A DNA stretch of 59,218 nt from Pseudomonas triticifolii (GCF_014358015.1 NZ_JACONV010000026.1:1-59218), one strand, 5' to 3'. Shown: positions 26,434 through 35,671, counted from the stretch's first letter. Program-made: numbers and translations. Notes: generated from the sequence alone by a model not told the origin.

Positions 26434-27552
26434 TTACTCCGTTTCAGTCGTCGAAAGGTCCAGCGCGATGTTCGCGGTGAGGTCTTTCGGGCAGTTGAGG
26501 GGCTTGAGCTTGATGAAGGCCTCCACGGCGGTTTTGCTCGTCCAGGTCAGCACGATGTCGCCGTCCTTGGGCTGCTCGATCTCGCCTGGAAACACCTGGC
26601 CGGCGAACGTCGTGGACTTGGCCATCCGGCGCAGGGGCTCCATCAGGGCGCTGATGTTCACCGCCATGCTGTTGGCCGAGTTGTTCAGGCGGCGATCGGC
26701 CACGCGACGGATCAGCAGCGGGCGCACGGCGCGGGCAGCCTTGTCGGTGATGCGCAGGTACTCGATGACCTTGAAGTCGCTGTCGGGGCTGTCGAGCATG
26801 TTGCCGTCACCGAAGAACACGCCGGGGTAGCCGGTGTAGGTCTGGGTCACGGTGAAACGCGAGGCGTCCAGCGTTGCGCGCGTCGACGACTGCAGCAGCA
26901 CGCCCTCGGAGTCGGTAGGCACCGCGCCCAGCCCAAGCACCGCGCCGGTGGCCACACGCATTGGGCTGTCGGCCACGCTGACGGACGCGTCCGCCAGTCG
27001 GCCGGCCAGAACGCCCATGTCATTGCCGTGCAACTGCGGCACGACCAGGACGCGGGGTGCAGACAAATCTTTCACCAGTGCTTTCTGGTCCAGGGCGTAC
27101 TTCGCCCAGGTCTGAGTGGCCTTGTTGATGCCAACGCTGGCCGCGATGAAGAACGTACGACTGGCGTAGGTGTTCAGGATCTGAACGGCGGCGTCGTTCA
27201 TGGCCGACAGCTCGGCGGCAGCCGTCACCGGTGTGGTGACGACGACCGCTTCGAATTCATAGCCCGCCTGCAGGGCCTGGGTCAGTGCCAGTTGCCAGGT
27301 GCTGTCGGACGCCAGTGGCGCGGCCAGGCATGCCCAGCTGTCGCCGCCATTGGTGCGCGCCGCCAGGATCTGGGTTTTCAGGTCGCTGACTGCTGCGCCC
27401 AGCTCGACGTCCAGGTCACTGTCGGTGTTGAGCGGGAGCAGCCCGCCGGCGCTCTTGGCCGCTGGACCTATGAAGAGAAAGTAACGTTCGACCCCGCTCA
27501 CGGCACCCTGGCCGAGATTGAGGTTGCGAACTTTGACTGTACCGAGTGCCAT
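26434..27552 (-). CDS. Tail sheath protein (DUF2586-like)
   Basis: 372 residues. Glycine-rich loops and domain order (GAVSGVERYFLFIGPA ... FVVTQTYTGYPGVFFGDGNMLDSPDSDF) resemble HP1-type sheath proteins rather than the classic P2 gpFI family. GVFFGDGNML and the C-terminal FPGEIEQPKDGDIVLTW are typical. It contracts to drive the tube through the envelope. Confidence 0.83.
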   Translation of the reverse strand: MALGTVKVRNLNLGQGAVSGVERYFLFIGPAAKSAGGLLPLNTDSDLDVELGAAVSDLKTQILAARTNGGDSWACLAAPLASDSTWQLALTQALQAGYEFEAVVVTTPVTAAAELSAMNDAAVQILNTYASRTFFIAASVGINKATQTWAKYALDQKALVKDLSAPRVLVVPQLHGNDMGVLAGRLADASVSVADSPMRVATGAVLGLGAVPTDSEGVLLQSSTRATLDASRFTVTQTYTGYPGVFFGDGNMLDSPDSDFKVIEYLRITDKAARAVRPLLIRRVADRRLNNSANSMAVNISALMEPLRRMAKSTTFAGQVFPGEIEQPKDGDIVLTWTSKTAVEAFIKLKPLNCPKDLTANIALDLSTTETE

Positions 27553-27567
27553 AAAAGCAGTGCCTCG

Positions 27568-28245
27568 TTAACGGGGTGAATTAAGGATTTGTTGCAGCAC
27601 CAGGTTCACCAGTTGGCTGGTTTCCCCATGGCTTGCCCCCAAGAACTGACGCGCAGGCAGCTTGATATCCCAGCTCTGCGCACCGGTGGACGAGGCTTGT
27701 TCGGTGTCCAGGATGCGGATCAGCAATCCGGCCCGGGCGTAGTTCAGGTGTTGCTGGATCCACGCCACTGGCGGGCGTGTCGCGGTCTTCTTGCCGGCCT
27801 GACGGGTTTTGAATCCCAGCTGACGCAGGCGCTTGGCCTGCTTGACGGTCGCGGCAGTGCCCGGGGGAACCTCGTTCCACTGGCGCATCTGCGCGGCGGT
27901 GCGCCGTTCGGACACTCCGTTGTGCTGCTGCGAAGCAACCCAACGGGTCAGGGTATTGCGCCAGCCGAGTTCCGCCTCGGTGCCGCTCAGCCGGGTGATA
28001 TCGAGCAACTTGCCCAACCCGGCTTCCATCTTTTTCTTGCCCTTGCTGGTGTCCTTGCGAGCCTCAAACGGAGTGCCGTCCAGGTTCTGCTGGTTGCGGA
28101 TCCGCTGACGGCTCAGGCTGCGCACGCGCTTGCTGACGTTGCTCAACAGACGCTTGCGCTTTGGCACCGGCAGATCCATCAGGGCGAGCAGGCTTTCGGC
28201 ATCGAGCATGCCGCGCACGTCGAGTGCAAGCGGGTTAGGCGTCAT
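27568..28245 (-). CDS. Tail completion protein S-like
   Basis: 225 residues, basic N-terminal half. RKRLLSNVSKRVRSLSRQRIRNQQNLDGTPF is typical of phage virion morphogenesis proteins (gpS family), which finish the tail end before joining to the head. Overlaps the R-like gene by 11 bases. Confidence 0.85.
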   Translation of the reverse strand: MTPNPLALDVRGMLDAESLLALMDLPVPKRKRLLSNVSKRVRSLSRQRIRNQQNLDGTPFEARKDTSKGKKKMEAGLGKLLDITRLSGTEAELGWRNTLTRWVASQQHNGVSERRTAAQMRQWNEVPPGTAATVKQAKRLRQLGFKTRQAGKKTATRPPVAWIQQHLNYARAGLLIRILDTEQASSTGAQSWDIKLPARQFLGASHGETSQLVNLVLQQILNSPR

Positions 28246-28678
28246 GGCTGACCACCTCGCCTTTTTCGGCTACCCACAGTTCGAACGGAATGAACGACCA
28301 GGTCTTGCCGTAGGCCTCGATCTCGCCGGCCGGATCCTCGGCCAGAAACTGGGGCTCGGTGAACTGCAGCTTGATGTCGACGTCGGCCAGGTCGTTGTCG
28401 AGCATGACGACGTCAAAAATGACGTTAGGTAGCCCGTCGCGGTCTTCGTCGTTGTTTTCCAGCCAACTGCCCACCAGGGCGAACAAGCGCGCCGGATGGT
28501 CGGCAAAGCGCTCGATGGTGATCGTCGCGCCGTAGTTCATGTCGCCCATATGCATGCCTTTCACGTCGGGCTTCCAGAACAGCTCGACTTGCACCTGGTC
28601 GGTCCAGCTGTCGAGCTGTTCGGCCGCAACCAGTTGGCGTTCAAGCAGGTAGGCGGTCAGCGCCTTGAGCTTGATCAC
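28235..28678 (-). CDS. Tail completion protein R-like
   Basis: 147 residues. Starts MIKLKALTAYLLERQLVAAEQLDSWTDQVQ; gene order L-R-S and content fit gpR, which caps the tail for head joining. ATGA overlap with L. Confidence 0.82.
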   Translation of the reverse strand: MIKLKALTAYLLERQLVAAEQLDSWTDQVQVELFWKPDVKGMHMGDMNYGATITIERFADHPARLFALVGSWLENNDEDRDGLPNVIFDVVMLDNDLADVDIKLQFTEPQFLAEDPAGEIEAYGKTWSFIPFELWVAEKGEVVSHDA

Positions 28679-29136
28679 AGCAGCGCCGCCGTTATGCGGC
28701 CACGGCCCTGCAGAGCGCGGACAGCGGCCTGGCTGAATGCCAGGAACGTTTCGGACCGCTCGGGCAGTTCCTTGCCGACGTTCTCAGCGCTTTCACGGCG
28801 GTTCACCGTGGCGAACTGGGTCAGCAGCGTGGCTTTGGCGCGGGTATAGACGGCGCGCTTGTACAGCGCAGCTTGATAGGTGCGCTCCGGCAGGACGGTG
28901 GTGTCTGCAGACTCAACGCGTGACACTCCAGCGTCCTGCCATTGCGCTTTTTTCTTGGCCAGGTCGGTGTTCACCTCGACCATGGCCATGGTCAGTTCCG
29001 CCGTCAGCAGCTCAACCAGGTACTCGGCAGGCAGGCGATAGCCTTTCTGGAACTCGGATACGGACAAATCGGGCCAAAATCCGTCGTTCTGCACCCGTTC
29101 GTCCATCAATACCGTGGGTTTTCCCGAGAAGCTCAT
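28675..29136 (-). CDS. Head completion protein L-like
   Basis: 153 residues from the ATG at 29136, chosen because GGGGGAG lies just upstream; an ATG at 29151 is less well placed. Contains FWPDLSVSEFQKGYRLPAEYLVE, as in gpL, which closes the head after DNA packaging. Separated from the M gene by a rightward gene. Confidence 0.82.
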   Translation of the reverse strand: MSFSGKPTVLMDERVQNDGFWPDLSVSEFQKGYRLPAEYLVELLTAELTMAMVEVNTDLAKKKAQWQDAGVSRVESADTTVLPERTYQAALYKRAVYTRAKATLLTQFATVNRRESAENVGKELPERSETFLAFSQAAVRALQGRGRITAALL

Positions 29137-29171
29137 ACACTCCCCCTGCACACAACGGAGGAGTGCTGAAC

Positions 29172-29471
29172 ATGACGGACGATGTGAATGGAAAAATACT
29201 GTGCCTCAGGGCACTGCTCAGAGACCGTGAAGCCGCGGGAAAACGTAGAAAAATGCTCAACGAGAGAAGGCTTAATCAGGCCCATGCGTTGGCACTTATG
29301 TGCCTGGAGTCGCAGGATATTCATCCTGAAAAAGTTGCGGAAGCGTTGAAAATTACTGACAGATACATCGCCACCCTGAAAAGTTGTATCGGGATGGTTG
29401 GAGGCAATAATCTGCAGACCACCGCAACCTTTCCTGAGGGAAAAGTAACTATCGATAAGTTCTCGCAGTGA
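29172..29471 (+). CDS. Small rightward cargo gene inside the late operon
   Basis: 99 residues, not recognised. Start ATG at 29172 with GGAGGAG 9 bases upstream. Charged N-terminal helices (LRALLRDREAAGKRRKMLNERR), then EKVAEALKITDRYIATLKSC, which could be a helix-turn-helix. It is transcribed against the surrounding head genes and ends in its own terminator, the pattern of a moron expressed from the prophage. Confidence 0.7.
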   Translation: MTDDVNGKILCLRALLRDREAAGKRRKMLNERRLNQAHALALMCLESQDIHPEKVAEALKITDRYIATLKSCIGMVGGNNLQTTATFPEGKVTIDKFSQ

Positions 29472-29496
29472 CTGTTTAAGCATCATTGCCTCTTAA

Positions 29497-29522
29497 AGCC
29501 TCGCTCTATGCGGGGCTTTTTG
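29497..29522 (+). terminator. Intrinsic terminator of cargo gene
   Basis: AAGCCTCGC / GCGGGGCTT stem with a 5-base loop, then TTT, 25 bases after the stop of the rightward gene. A run of nine G follows at 29596-29604, just outside the M-like gene. Confidence 0.8.
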
Positions 29523-29611
29523 AATTAGGGGCGGGAAAACTGTTTCAGTGGGTCAGATCCATCAAATGGTTGGCTCACATCCACAGTTTCTCGCCGGGGG
29601 GGGGTAGTCGA

Positions 29612-30334
29612 TTAGTCGGTGCCGTTGCCGGCGTTATCAGTGGCTTGGGCTTTCGCCAGCGCCTTGCGGCAGTCCGCCAGGCGTGTGGATACGCCAATCC
29701 CTTCGAAGAGCGTTTCAGCACGTTCGAAGTGGGTGATCGCGGTAGGCCATTCCTTGTTGTGGATCGCAAGGATCCCCAGCAACTTGTGGTAGCGAGCCGG
29801 GATACGTTCAAACAGCTGCCATTCACCATCCACGCGGGGCAGCAGGTTGGAAACGTAGGGTTCGGGGCTGCGCCTGGCCTTGAATTCAGCCTCGGCCCAG
29901 TCGATAACCTCGTCTGCCACGAACGTTTGAATGTCGCGATTGAATCGTTCGGGCAGCGCCTGGCCTTGCGACATTGCAAAGTCGGCAAGCTCCAGGCCTT
30001 GGGTGAACTGCTCGGTGTCGAACAGCCAGATCAGTACATACACCAGCACCGGGTTCGGAAAATTCAATCCCGAATCGCGGTAGCGCTGCACGTATTCCAG
30101 GTACTTGGGCAGCAGCTCGTCACGCTTGAGCATCTGCCGTTGTTCACGGCTGTTGATTGCGCCGATGCGCTCCAGATCGCCCGCCAAGGCGTCTTCCATC
30201 AGCTTCAAATGCTTGCGGGCATTGGCGGGGCTGGAAAGCGCGGTGTCAGCCGAATAAGCCAGCGGAGCACCAGCGCTCAGGGCCGCTGGACCTTCGGCGA
30301 TCACGCGGCGCTTGTGCGCCAGTGCCAGGCTCAT
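29612..30334 (-). CDS. Terminase small subunit (gpM-like)
   Basis: 240 residues, close to the 247 of P2 gpM. DELLPKYLEYVQRYRDSGLNFPNPVLVYVLIWLFDTEQ is characteristic. It recognises cos DNA and supports nicking by the large subunit. ATGA overlap with the capsid gene. Confidence 0.88.
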   Translation of the reverse strand: MSLALAHKRRVIAEGPAALSAGAPLAYSADTALSSPANARKHLKLMEDALAGDLERIGAINSREQRQMLKRDELLPKYLEYVQRYRDSGLNFPNPVLVYVLIWLFDTEQFTQGLELADFAMSQGQALPERFNRDIQTFVADEVIDWAEAEFKARRSPEPYVSNLLPRVDGEWQLFERIPARYHKLLGILAIHNKEWPTAITHFERAETLFEGIGVSTRLADCRKALAKAQATDNAGNGTD

Positions 30335-31371
30335 GCTTTCACCAGGTCGACGGCTTTCAGCACTTCGACGTTTTCAGCCATGGCGAACTTTTCCAGCTGC
30401 TCGATCACATAGCCTTCGTTGCGGCTGTTGTAATCCTCGACGCGGGAGCGTTTCGGGTTATCAACGGTCTGCTTGCGCCAGCTGGAGTCCTGGAAGTAGA
30501 TCGACAGGTTATCGAAGCTGGTGACGACCACTGCGTTCACCGGGAAGAACGGCGCGCTGAAGCTCGGCAGACCACCATAGGTCGCGATGACCTGGGCTTC
30601 TTCGATACGCTCTTTCTCGGTTGGCACGTCGCCTTGCTTGGCGTACAGCTTGGCCTTGTCGGCTGCCAACAGATCGCTGCCGATGATTGCAACCAGGTCG
30701 CCGCCGTCACGCACGCGCTCGTCGACCATCTGCTTGGTGTCATGCACCAGGGCGTCGAGGTTGGCATAGTCGCCACCTTCGCCCAGCGTGATCTTGCCGG
30801 CGTCCAGGCCTTGGCTAAGCACCTGCTGCGGGATCTGTTCGCGGGCGATCTGCAGCCAGCCCTTGTTCACGTCCTCCAGCATCGGGAATTCGGCGAGGTT
30901 GGTCTGCGGTGCCGCTTTGATACCGTGGAAGCCGATCATCAAACGGTCGAGCGCAATCTGCCGTTGCACTGCAGCGGAGTAACGCTGCTGGAAGTCCGGG
31001 AACTTGGCCCAGGCATCGATCTTGGCGTAAGGCAGGCTGACGTCGGATTCGGTGGAAAACAGCTCGTAGGTGCTGTCATCCAGCGCCGAGGCGTCCTTGG
31101 CTTCGCGATCGGTGGTCTTGGTATTGGTACGGCCGGTCACTGGACCAGAAACGCCCAAAAACACTTTCTGACCTTTGATCTCGCTCACGCCGATGACGTT
31201 GATACGCTGCAGGAAATCCGACTTGTGCGTGATCGCGTCGTTGAGTTCCTGGGCAATCGTCGGCTCGACGCTGAACATCTTGCTGGCCAGCTCGACACCA
31301 TAGGATTCGGCCAGGGAAAGCTGCAGAGCTGCGAACATTTTCGCGCCGTAGGCGCTCAGAGACTGCGCCAT
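30331..31371 (-). CDS. Major capsid protein (gpN-like)
   Basis: 346 residues from the ATG at 31371; a longer in-frame start at 31407 would overlap the scaffold gene. FSVEPTIAQELNDAITHKSDFLQRINVIGVSEIKGQKV is typical of P2-type capsids of the HK97 fold. The N-terminus is probably trimmed by the O protease during maturation. Confidence 0.9.
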   Translation of the reverse strand: MAQSLSAYGAKMFAALQLSLAESYGVELASKMFSVEPTIAQELNDAITHKSDFLQRINVIGVSEIKGQKVFLGVSGPVTGRTNTKTTDREAKDASALDDSTYELFSTESDVSLPYAKIDAWAKFPDFQQRYSAAVQRQIALDRLMIGFHGIKAAPQTNLAEFPMLEDVNKGWLQIAREQIPQQVLSQGLDAGKITLGEGGDYANLDALVHDTKQMVDERVRDGGDLVAIIGSDLLAADKAKLYAKQGDVPTEKERIEEAQVIATYGGLPSFSAPFFPVNAVVVTSFDNLSIYFQDSSWRKQTVDNPKRSRVEDYNSRNEGYVIEQLEKFAMAENVEVLKAVDLVKA

Positions 31372-31372
31372 G

Positions 31373-32314
31373 TCAGAGCACCCGCTTCGGTTTTTGGTCA
31401 TTCGCACCGGTGGTGCGTGACAGGTGGCGGCCTTCCGGCTTGTCCAGCAGCGCGCTGAACTGCGCCTGCAGCTTGGTCATGCCAGCGAGGACGGCCGCAT
31501 TGGTGGAGCCTTTGCGGCTCAGCTGCTTGTCTTCTTCGGCGGTGGCCACGATGCCATCGACGGCCGCTTGCACGTCGTCGATAGGGGCCTGATCAGGCGC
31601 GGGCGCAGCTTCTGCGAAACTGTCGATCAGCGCCTGAATGCCGGCGGTGACGATCAGTTGTTGTTCGATCAAGGCCTGCAGCGCTTTGGCTGTAGCTTCA
31701 TCCATTGGTGGTTTGCTCTCAGTAGTGGGTTGCGGGGTGGTTTCGGCGGGCACCTCTTCAATGCCGAAGCGCTTGAACAGGCCGGAGAACAGGTTGAGCA
31801 GCTTGCCCACCTCGCCTTGGGGCTGTTCCTCGTTGATGGCCCCGAACGGGACGGCCGCCGCGTAATGCACGGGCTTGCCGGTCTTGCGGGAGAAATAGAG
31901 TTCCTGGGTGCCCAGGCTCGCTGGCGAATCGGTGACCGCCAGTCCGGTCAGGTAGGCCTTGCCAGTGGTGGCGAAGTCCGGCGTGATCTCGATGCTGGTG
32001 AAGAGTTTTTCGCCCTGGTCGTTGAGCCACAGCAGTTTGTCGTTGGGCTTCAGCTGGGCTTCCAGCGCGACTTGGCCGGGTGCCAGGCCATCGACGTCCT
32101 CGAGCAGGCGCACGGCGAAGACGGTGCCGTAGGCACCAGGCCAGCGCTCATGCTCGGACCAGATGGTGGCCGTGTAGGTGGCAGTGCTGTACGTCTCGGC
32201 GATGTCGCGCAGTTCCTGCGGCGTGATGACGCGACCATCGACGGTAGGACCGCTGGTGGCGACGCGTTTCCAGAAGCTGACAAGGGAACGGGGCATGGGA
32301 AGAACTGCGCTCAT
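31373..32314 (-). CDS. Capsid scaffold and maturation protease (gpO-like)
   Basis: 313 residues. The N-terminal half is a serine protease: IWSEHERWP supplies the His and TDSPASLGT the Ser, as in P2 gpO. The C-terminal part is a helical scaffold that shapes the procapsid and is later removed. First gene of the leftward late operon. Confidence 0.88.
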   Translation of the reverse strand: MSAVLPMPRSLVSFWKRVATSGPTVDGRVITPQELRDIAETYSTATYTATIWSEHERWPGAYGTVFAVRLLEDVDGLAPGQVALEAQLKPNDKLLWLNDQGEKLFTSIEITPDFATTGKAYLTGLAVTDSPASLGTQELYFSRKTGKPVHYAAAVPFGAINEEQPQGEVGKLLNLFSGLFKRFGIEEVPAETTPQPTTESKPPMDEATAKALQALIEQQLIVTAGIQALIDSFAEAAPAPDQAPIDDVQAAVDGIVATAEEDKQLSRKGSTNAAVLAGMTKLQAQFSALLDKPEGRHLSRTTGANDQKPKRVL

Positions 32315-32457
32315 CGGAGAGTTGAGGCCCCAAGATAGGGAGCCGGAACGTCACCAACAAACGGTTTACTTTCGCGCTTCTCCTATATTCGATTTCTAGG
32401 AGATAGGCGGAATTTAACCACACGTTTTCCGCCTTTTCGCCGCATAGACTGCGGCCC
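32315..32457. promoter_or_regulatory. Divergent late promoter region with two inverted repeats
   Basis: The space separates leftward head/tail genes from rightward terminase and portal. It holds CTCCTA-N11-TAGGAG (32380-32402) and GGCGGAA-N14-TTCCGCC (32406-32433). Either could bind the Ogr-like activator encoded at 35.4 kb, as P2 late promoters need dyad sites near -55; the classic P2 TGT-N12-ACA form is not evident. Confidence 0.55.
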
Positions 32458-34518
32458 ATGTACTACTCAACCGAAGTCAAAGAAGCCGCCAAACGCCTGT
32501 TCCTGCGCCGCCACAAGGCCAAGGAAATTCAGGCGCAGCTCAACCTGCCCAACATTCGGATCGTGTACCACTGGATCCGTGTCGGTGGCTGGGAAGACAT
32601 GCTGACGGATGAAGAACCGCTGACTGCCTGCAGCCGGCGCATCACCCTGTTGCTTGAGAAAACCGACACGCTGACCAAAGGCGAGCTGGACGAACTCGAC
32701 CGGCTGACGACCCTGCGCGAGCGCCTGGCCAAGCAGTGCGCAAAACCAGCGCCGATGCTTATACATGAAGACCAGCCTGACGATAGCCATCGTCGTGACG
32801 AGCCACGCGGTGAACGTCGGGAGCGTGGAAAGCGCGACGGAAAGAAGCGGGAAAAGAAGGTCAAGAATGACGTCAGTGAACTGACCGAAGTCGACTTTCT
32901 GGACAAGTTCATCAGCAAAATGTACGGCTACCAGAAAGAGCTGTTCGCGGCCAAACAGAACCCGTTGACCGCCCGCATCCGCAACATCCTCAAAAGCCGC
33001 CAGGTTGGCCTGACCTACTACTTCGCTGGCGAAGCTTTTATGGATGCGGTGCTGACCGGCGACAACCAGGTGTTCCTGTCGGCCAGCCGCGCTCAGTCCG
33101 AGATTTTCCGCAGCTACATCATTGCCTTCGCCCAGTCCTGGTTCGGACTGGAGCTGACCGGCAACCCGATCGTGCTCAGCAAAGACGGCAAGCCGTGGGC
33201 CGAGCTGCGCTTTCTAAGCACCAACAGCAGCACCGCGCAGGGTCACCATGGCCATGTGTACGTCGACGAATACTTCTGGATCCGCGACTTCGAAAAACTG
33301 AACACCGTGGCCAGCGCCATGGCGACCCATAAGAAGTGGCGCAAAACCTATTTCTCCACGCCCAGCGCCGTGTCGCACCAGGCCTACCCGTTTTGGCAGG
33401 GCGAGAAATTCCGCAACAGCAAACGCAAGGCGGCCAAAGATCCCTGGCCGAGCGACAAACAAATCTCTGCCGGCGCACTTTGCCCGGACGGCCAGTGGCG
33501 CAAGGTAATCACCATCCTGGACGCGATCGCCGGCGGCTGCGATCTATTCGACCTGGAGCAGCTGCAGCTTGAGTACGACGAGGACAAGTTTCAGCAGCTC
33601 TTCATGTGCAAGTTCATCGACAGCACCCAAAGCGCCTTCTCCCTGGCCGATCTGGAGCGTTGCTACTCGGACCTGTCGTTGTGGGCAGACTTCGACCCGG
33701 ACGACCCGCGCCCGTATGGCAACAGCCCGGTGTGGATCGGTTACGACCCGAGCCGGACCCGAGACGACGCCACCTGCGTGGTCATCGCGCCGCCGCTTGA
33801 GACCGGTGGCAAGTTCCGAATCCTGGAGAAACACAGCTGGCGCGGCCAGTCGTTCAAATACCAGGCCGAGCAGGTCAAGAAGCTGACCGAGCGTTTCAAC
33901 GTCCAGCACATCGGCATCGACACGACCGGCATCGGTTACGGCGTGTTCGACCTGGTGCGCGACTTCTACCCGCGTGCCACCTCGATCCACTACAGCCTGG
34001 AGACCAAGAACCTGTTGGTGCTCAAGGCGCAGGACACCATTCAGGGCAGCCGTATCGAGTGGGACGCCGGCTGGAACGATATCGCGCAGGCCTTCCTCAC
34101 GATCAAGCGCGGCACGACCGCCAGCGGCCAGGTCACCTACAGCGCGTCCCGCACCGACGCGACCGGTCACGCGGATGTGGCCTGGGCGGTCATGCACGCT
34201 CTGCAGTACGAACCCCTCAACACGGACAAAAAGCGGCGCAGCCGCTACGCACTCACTGGATCAACTCTCCATGGCAAAACGCAACCGCAAAATCCTGCAG
34301 CAGCAAAAACCCGCGCAACGTCCCATGCGGGCGTTCACGTTCGGCGCGCCGGAATCAGTGCTGACCGACAACATCGCGCAGTACCTGGGCGTGTTCCCCA
34401 GCGACGACGGTCGAATCTACACGCCGCCAGTGTCGCGCAGGGGCCTGGCCAAGTTGCTCAAGGCCAACGCACACCACGGCGCGATTCCAGGGTTCAAACG
34501 CAACTTGCTGCTGCGTGA
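32458..34518 (+). CDS. Terminase large subunit (gpP-like) with unusual C-terminal run-on
   Basis: 686 residues if read to the stop at 34518, against about 590 in P2. The N-terminus has a helix-turn-helix-like start; the ATPase region includes ILKSRQVGLTYYFAGEA (Walker A-like), HGHVYVDEYFWI (Walker B) and a C-terminal nuclease domain (IGYDPSRTRDDAT ... DATGHADVAWAVMHAL). Residues after about 600 overlap the portal gene in another frame and look like shadow translation, so the natural end may have been lost by mutation or is misread. Confidence 0.88.
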   Translation: MYYSTEVKEAAKRLFLRRHKAKEIQAQLNLPNIRIVYHWIRVGGWEDMLTDEEPLTACSRRITLLLEKTDTLTKGELDELDRLTTLRERLAKQCAKPAPMLIHEDQPDDSHRRDEPRGERRERGKRDGKKREKKVKNDVSELTEVDFLDKFISKMYGYQKELFAAKQNPLTARIRNILKSRQVGLTYYFAGEAFMDAVLTGDNQVFLSASRAQSEIFRSYIIAFAQSWFGLELTGNPIVLSKDGKPWAELRFLSTNSSTAQGHHGHVYVDEYFWIRDFEKLNTVASAMATHKKWRKTYFSTPSAVSHQAYPFWQGEKFRNSKRKAAKDPWPSDKQISAGALCPDGQWRKVITILDAIAGGCDLFDLEQLQLEYDEDKFQQLFMCKFIDSTQSAFSLADLERCYSDLSLWADFDPDDPRPYGNSPVWIGYDPSRTRDDATCVVIAPPLETGGKFRILEKHSWRGQSFKYQAEQVKKLTERFNVQHIGIDTTGIGYGVFDLVRDFYPRATSIHYSLETKNLLVLKAQDTIQGSRIEWDAGWNDIAQAFLTIKRGTTASGQVTYSASRTDATGHADVAWAVMHALQYEPLNTDKKRRSRYALTGSTLHGKTQPQNPAAAKTRATSHAGVHVRRAGISADRQHRAVPGRVPQRRRSNLHAASVAQGPGQVAQGQRTPRRDSRVQTQLAAA

Positions 34519-35305
34519 GTTCATCCCTTCAGCGGGCCTTTCTGTGGCCGATATGAGCCGGGCTGCACTGGACTTCATGGTATTTGGTGAGGCGTATTTT
34601 TACCGTGTGCCCAATCTGCTCGGCCAGATCCTGGAGCTGCAGCACCTGCCCGCCATCAACATGCGCGTGAAGGTCGACGGTGGATTCATCCAGTTGGAGC
34701 AGAACGGGCGAGAAACCGAGTTCGAAGCGCACGAGATTGAGCACGTCCTCAACTACGATGTCGAGCAGAACATCTATGGTGTGCCCGAGTACCTGGGCGG
34801 CCTGCAGGCGCTACTGCTCAACGAAGCCGCCACGCTGTTCCGCCGCCGCTACTACAGCAACGGTGCGCACGCCGGCTACATTTTCTACACCAACGACCCG
34901 AACCTGACCGAAGAAGACGAAGACGAGCTGCGCGCCCAGATCACGGCCAGCAAAGGCGTAGGTAACTTCCGCTCGATGTTCGTCAACATTCCGGGCGGTG
35001 CCGAAAAGGCTATCCAGATCATTCCGGTCGGTGACTTTCAGGCCAAGGACGAGCTGGAGAAGGTCAAGAACATTACCCGCAATGACGTCATCGCGGCTTG
35101 GCGCATGAACCCGGCGCTGGCCGGGATCATCCCTGAGAACAGCGGCGGTTTTGGCGACATCGAAAAGATCGATCGCGTGTACACAAGTAACGAGATTCGT
35201 CCGATCTGCCAGCTGTTTGACGAGGCTAATCAGACGCTGCGCGAGGACAGGCGGTTTGCTTGGAAGCCAGTGACAGATACATCTGTAACGGCCGGATCCG
35301 ACTGA
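34271..35305 (+). CDS. Portal protein (gpQ-like)
   Basis: 344 residues, the same length as P2 gpQ. Start ATG at 34271 (MAKRNRKILQQQ). Typical stretches are FGEAYFYRVPN, YGVPEYLGGLQALLLNEAATLFRRRYY and NPALAGIIPENSGGFGDIEK. Forms the dodecameric ring at the head vertex for DNA entry and tail joining. The start lies inside the open frame of the terminase gene. Confidence 0.92.
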   Translation: MAKRNRKILQQQKPAQRPMRAFTFGAPESVLTDNIAQYLGVFPSDDGRIYTPPVSRRGLAKLLKANAHHGAIPGFKRNLLLREFIPSAGLSVADMSRAALDFMVFGEAYFYRVPNLLGQILELQHLPAINMRVKVDGGFIQLEQNGRETEFEAHEIEHVLNYDVEQNIYGVPEYLGGLQALLLNEAATLFRRRYYSNGAHAGYIFYTNDPNLTEEDEDELRAQITASKGVGNFRSMFVNIPGGAEKAIQIIPVGDFQAKDELEKVKNITRNDVIAAWRMNPALAGIIPENSGGFGDIEKIDRVYTSNEIRPICQLFDEANQTLREDRRFAWKPVTDTSVTAGSD

Positions 35306-35371
35306 AGACACAGATAATGCCACTACAGGTGTGGCAAAATAATAGCCATGGGATGGCCCTGGGGAGGGAAC

Positions 35372-35632
35372 ATGCGAATTTACTGCACAACATGCGCTCA
35401 CAAAGGACGGATCAGCTCAAGGGAGGAGGTAACTAGGGCTTACGTGAAACTGTACTGCCAGTGCCTTGATGCAAAGTGCGGTCACACATGGGTGGCCAAC
35501 CTGACTTTTTCTCACACGCTTAGGCCATCAGCACAGCAGCTGGACGTGCTGTTGTTTGATCGGCTGCGAGATTTGGCACCGGAAAAGCAGAAGGAATTGT
35601 TCGATCAACTTGGACGCCAGTCGGTGGCGTGA
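35372..35632 (+). CDS. Ogr/Delta-type late gene activator
   Basis: 86 residues from the ATG at 35372, with GGGGAGGG just before; a longer frame from 35348 lacks support. Cys5, Cys8, Cys31 and Cys36 give CX2C-X22-CX4C, the zinc motif of the P2 Ogr family. It should bind upstream of late promoters and contact RNA polymerase alpha, turning on head, tail and lysis genes. Confidence 0.9.
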   Translation: MRIYCTTCAHKGRISSREEVTRAYVKLYCQCLDAKCGHTWVANLTFSHTLRPSAQQLDVLLFDRLRDLAPEKQKELFDQLGRQSVA

Positions 35633-35671
35633 ACTAGGAACCGCCGACCAGCCGGGCCGGCGATCGGTGAG

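Noticed and set aside
29596..29604. Run of nine G as a phase-variation tract
   Set aside because: It lies outside coding sequence, after the M-like stop and a terminator, so slippage would not alter a gene.
35633..35671. Possible cos site in the GC-rich gap after the Ogr-like gene
   Set aside because: GC-rich and at a plausible place, but it has no clear match to a known cos sequence, so I cannot support it.
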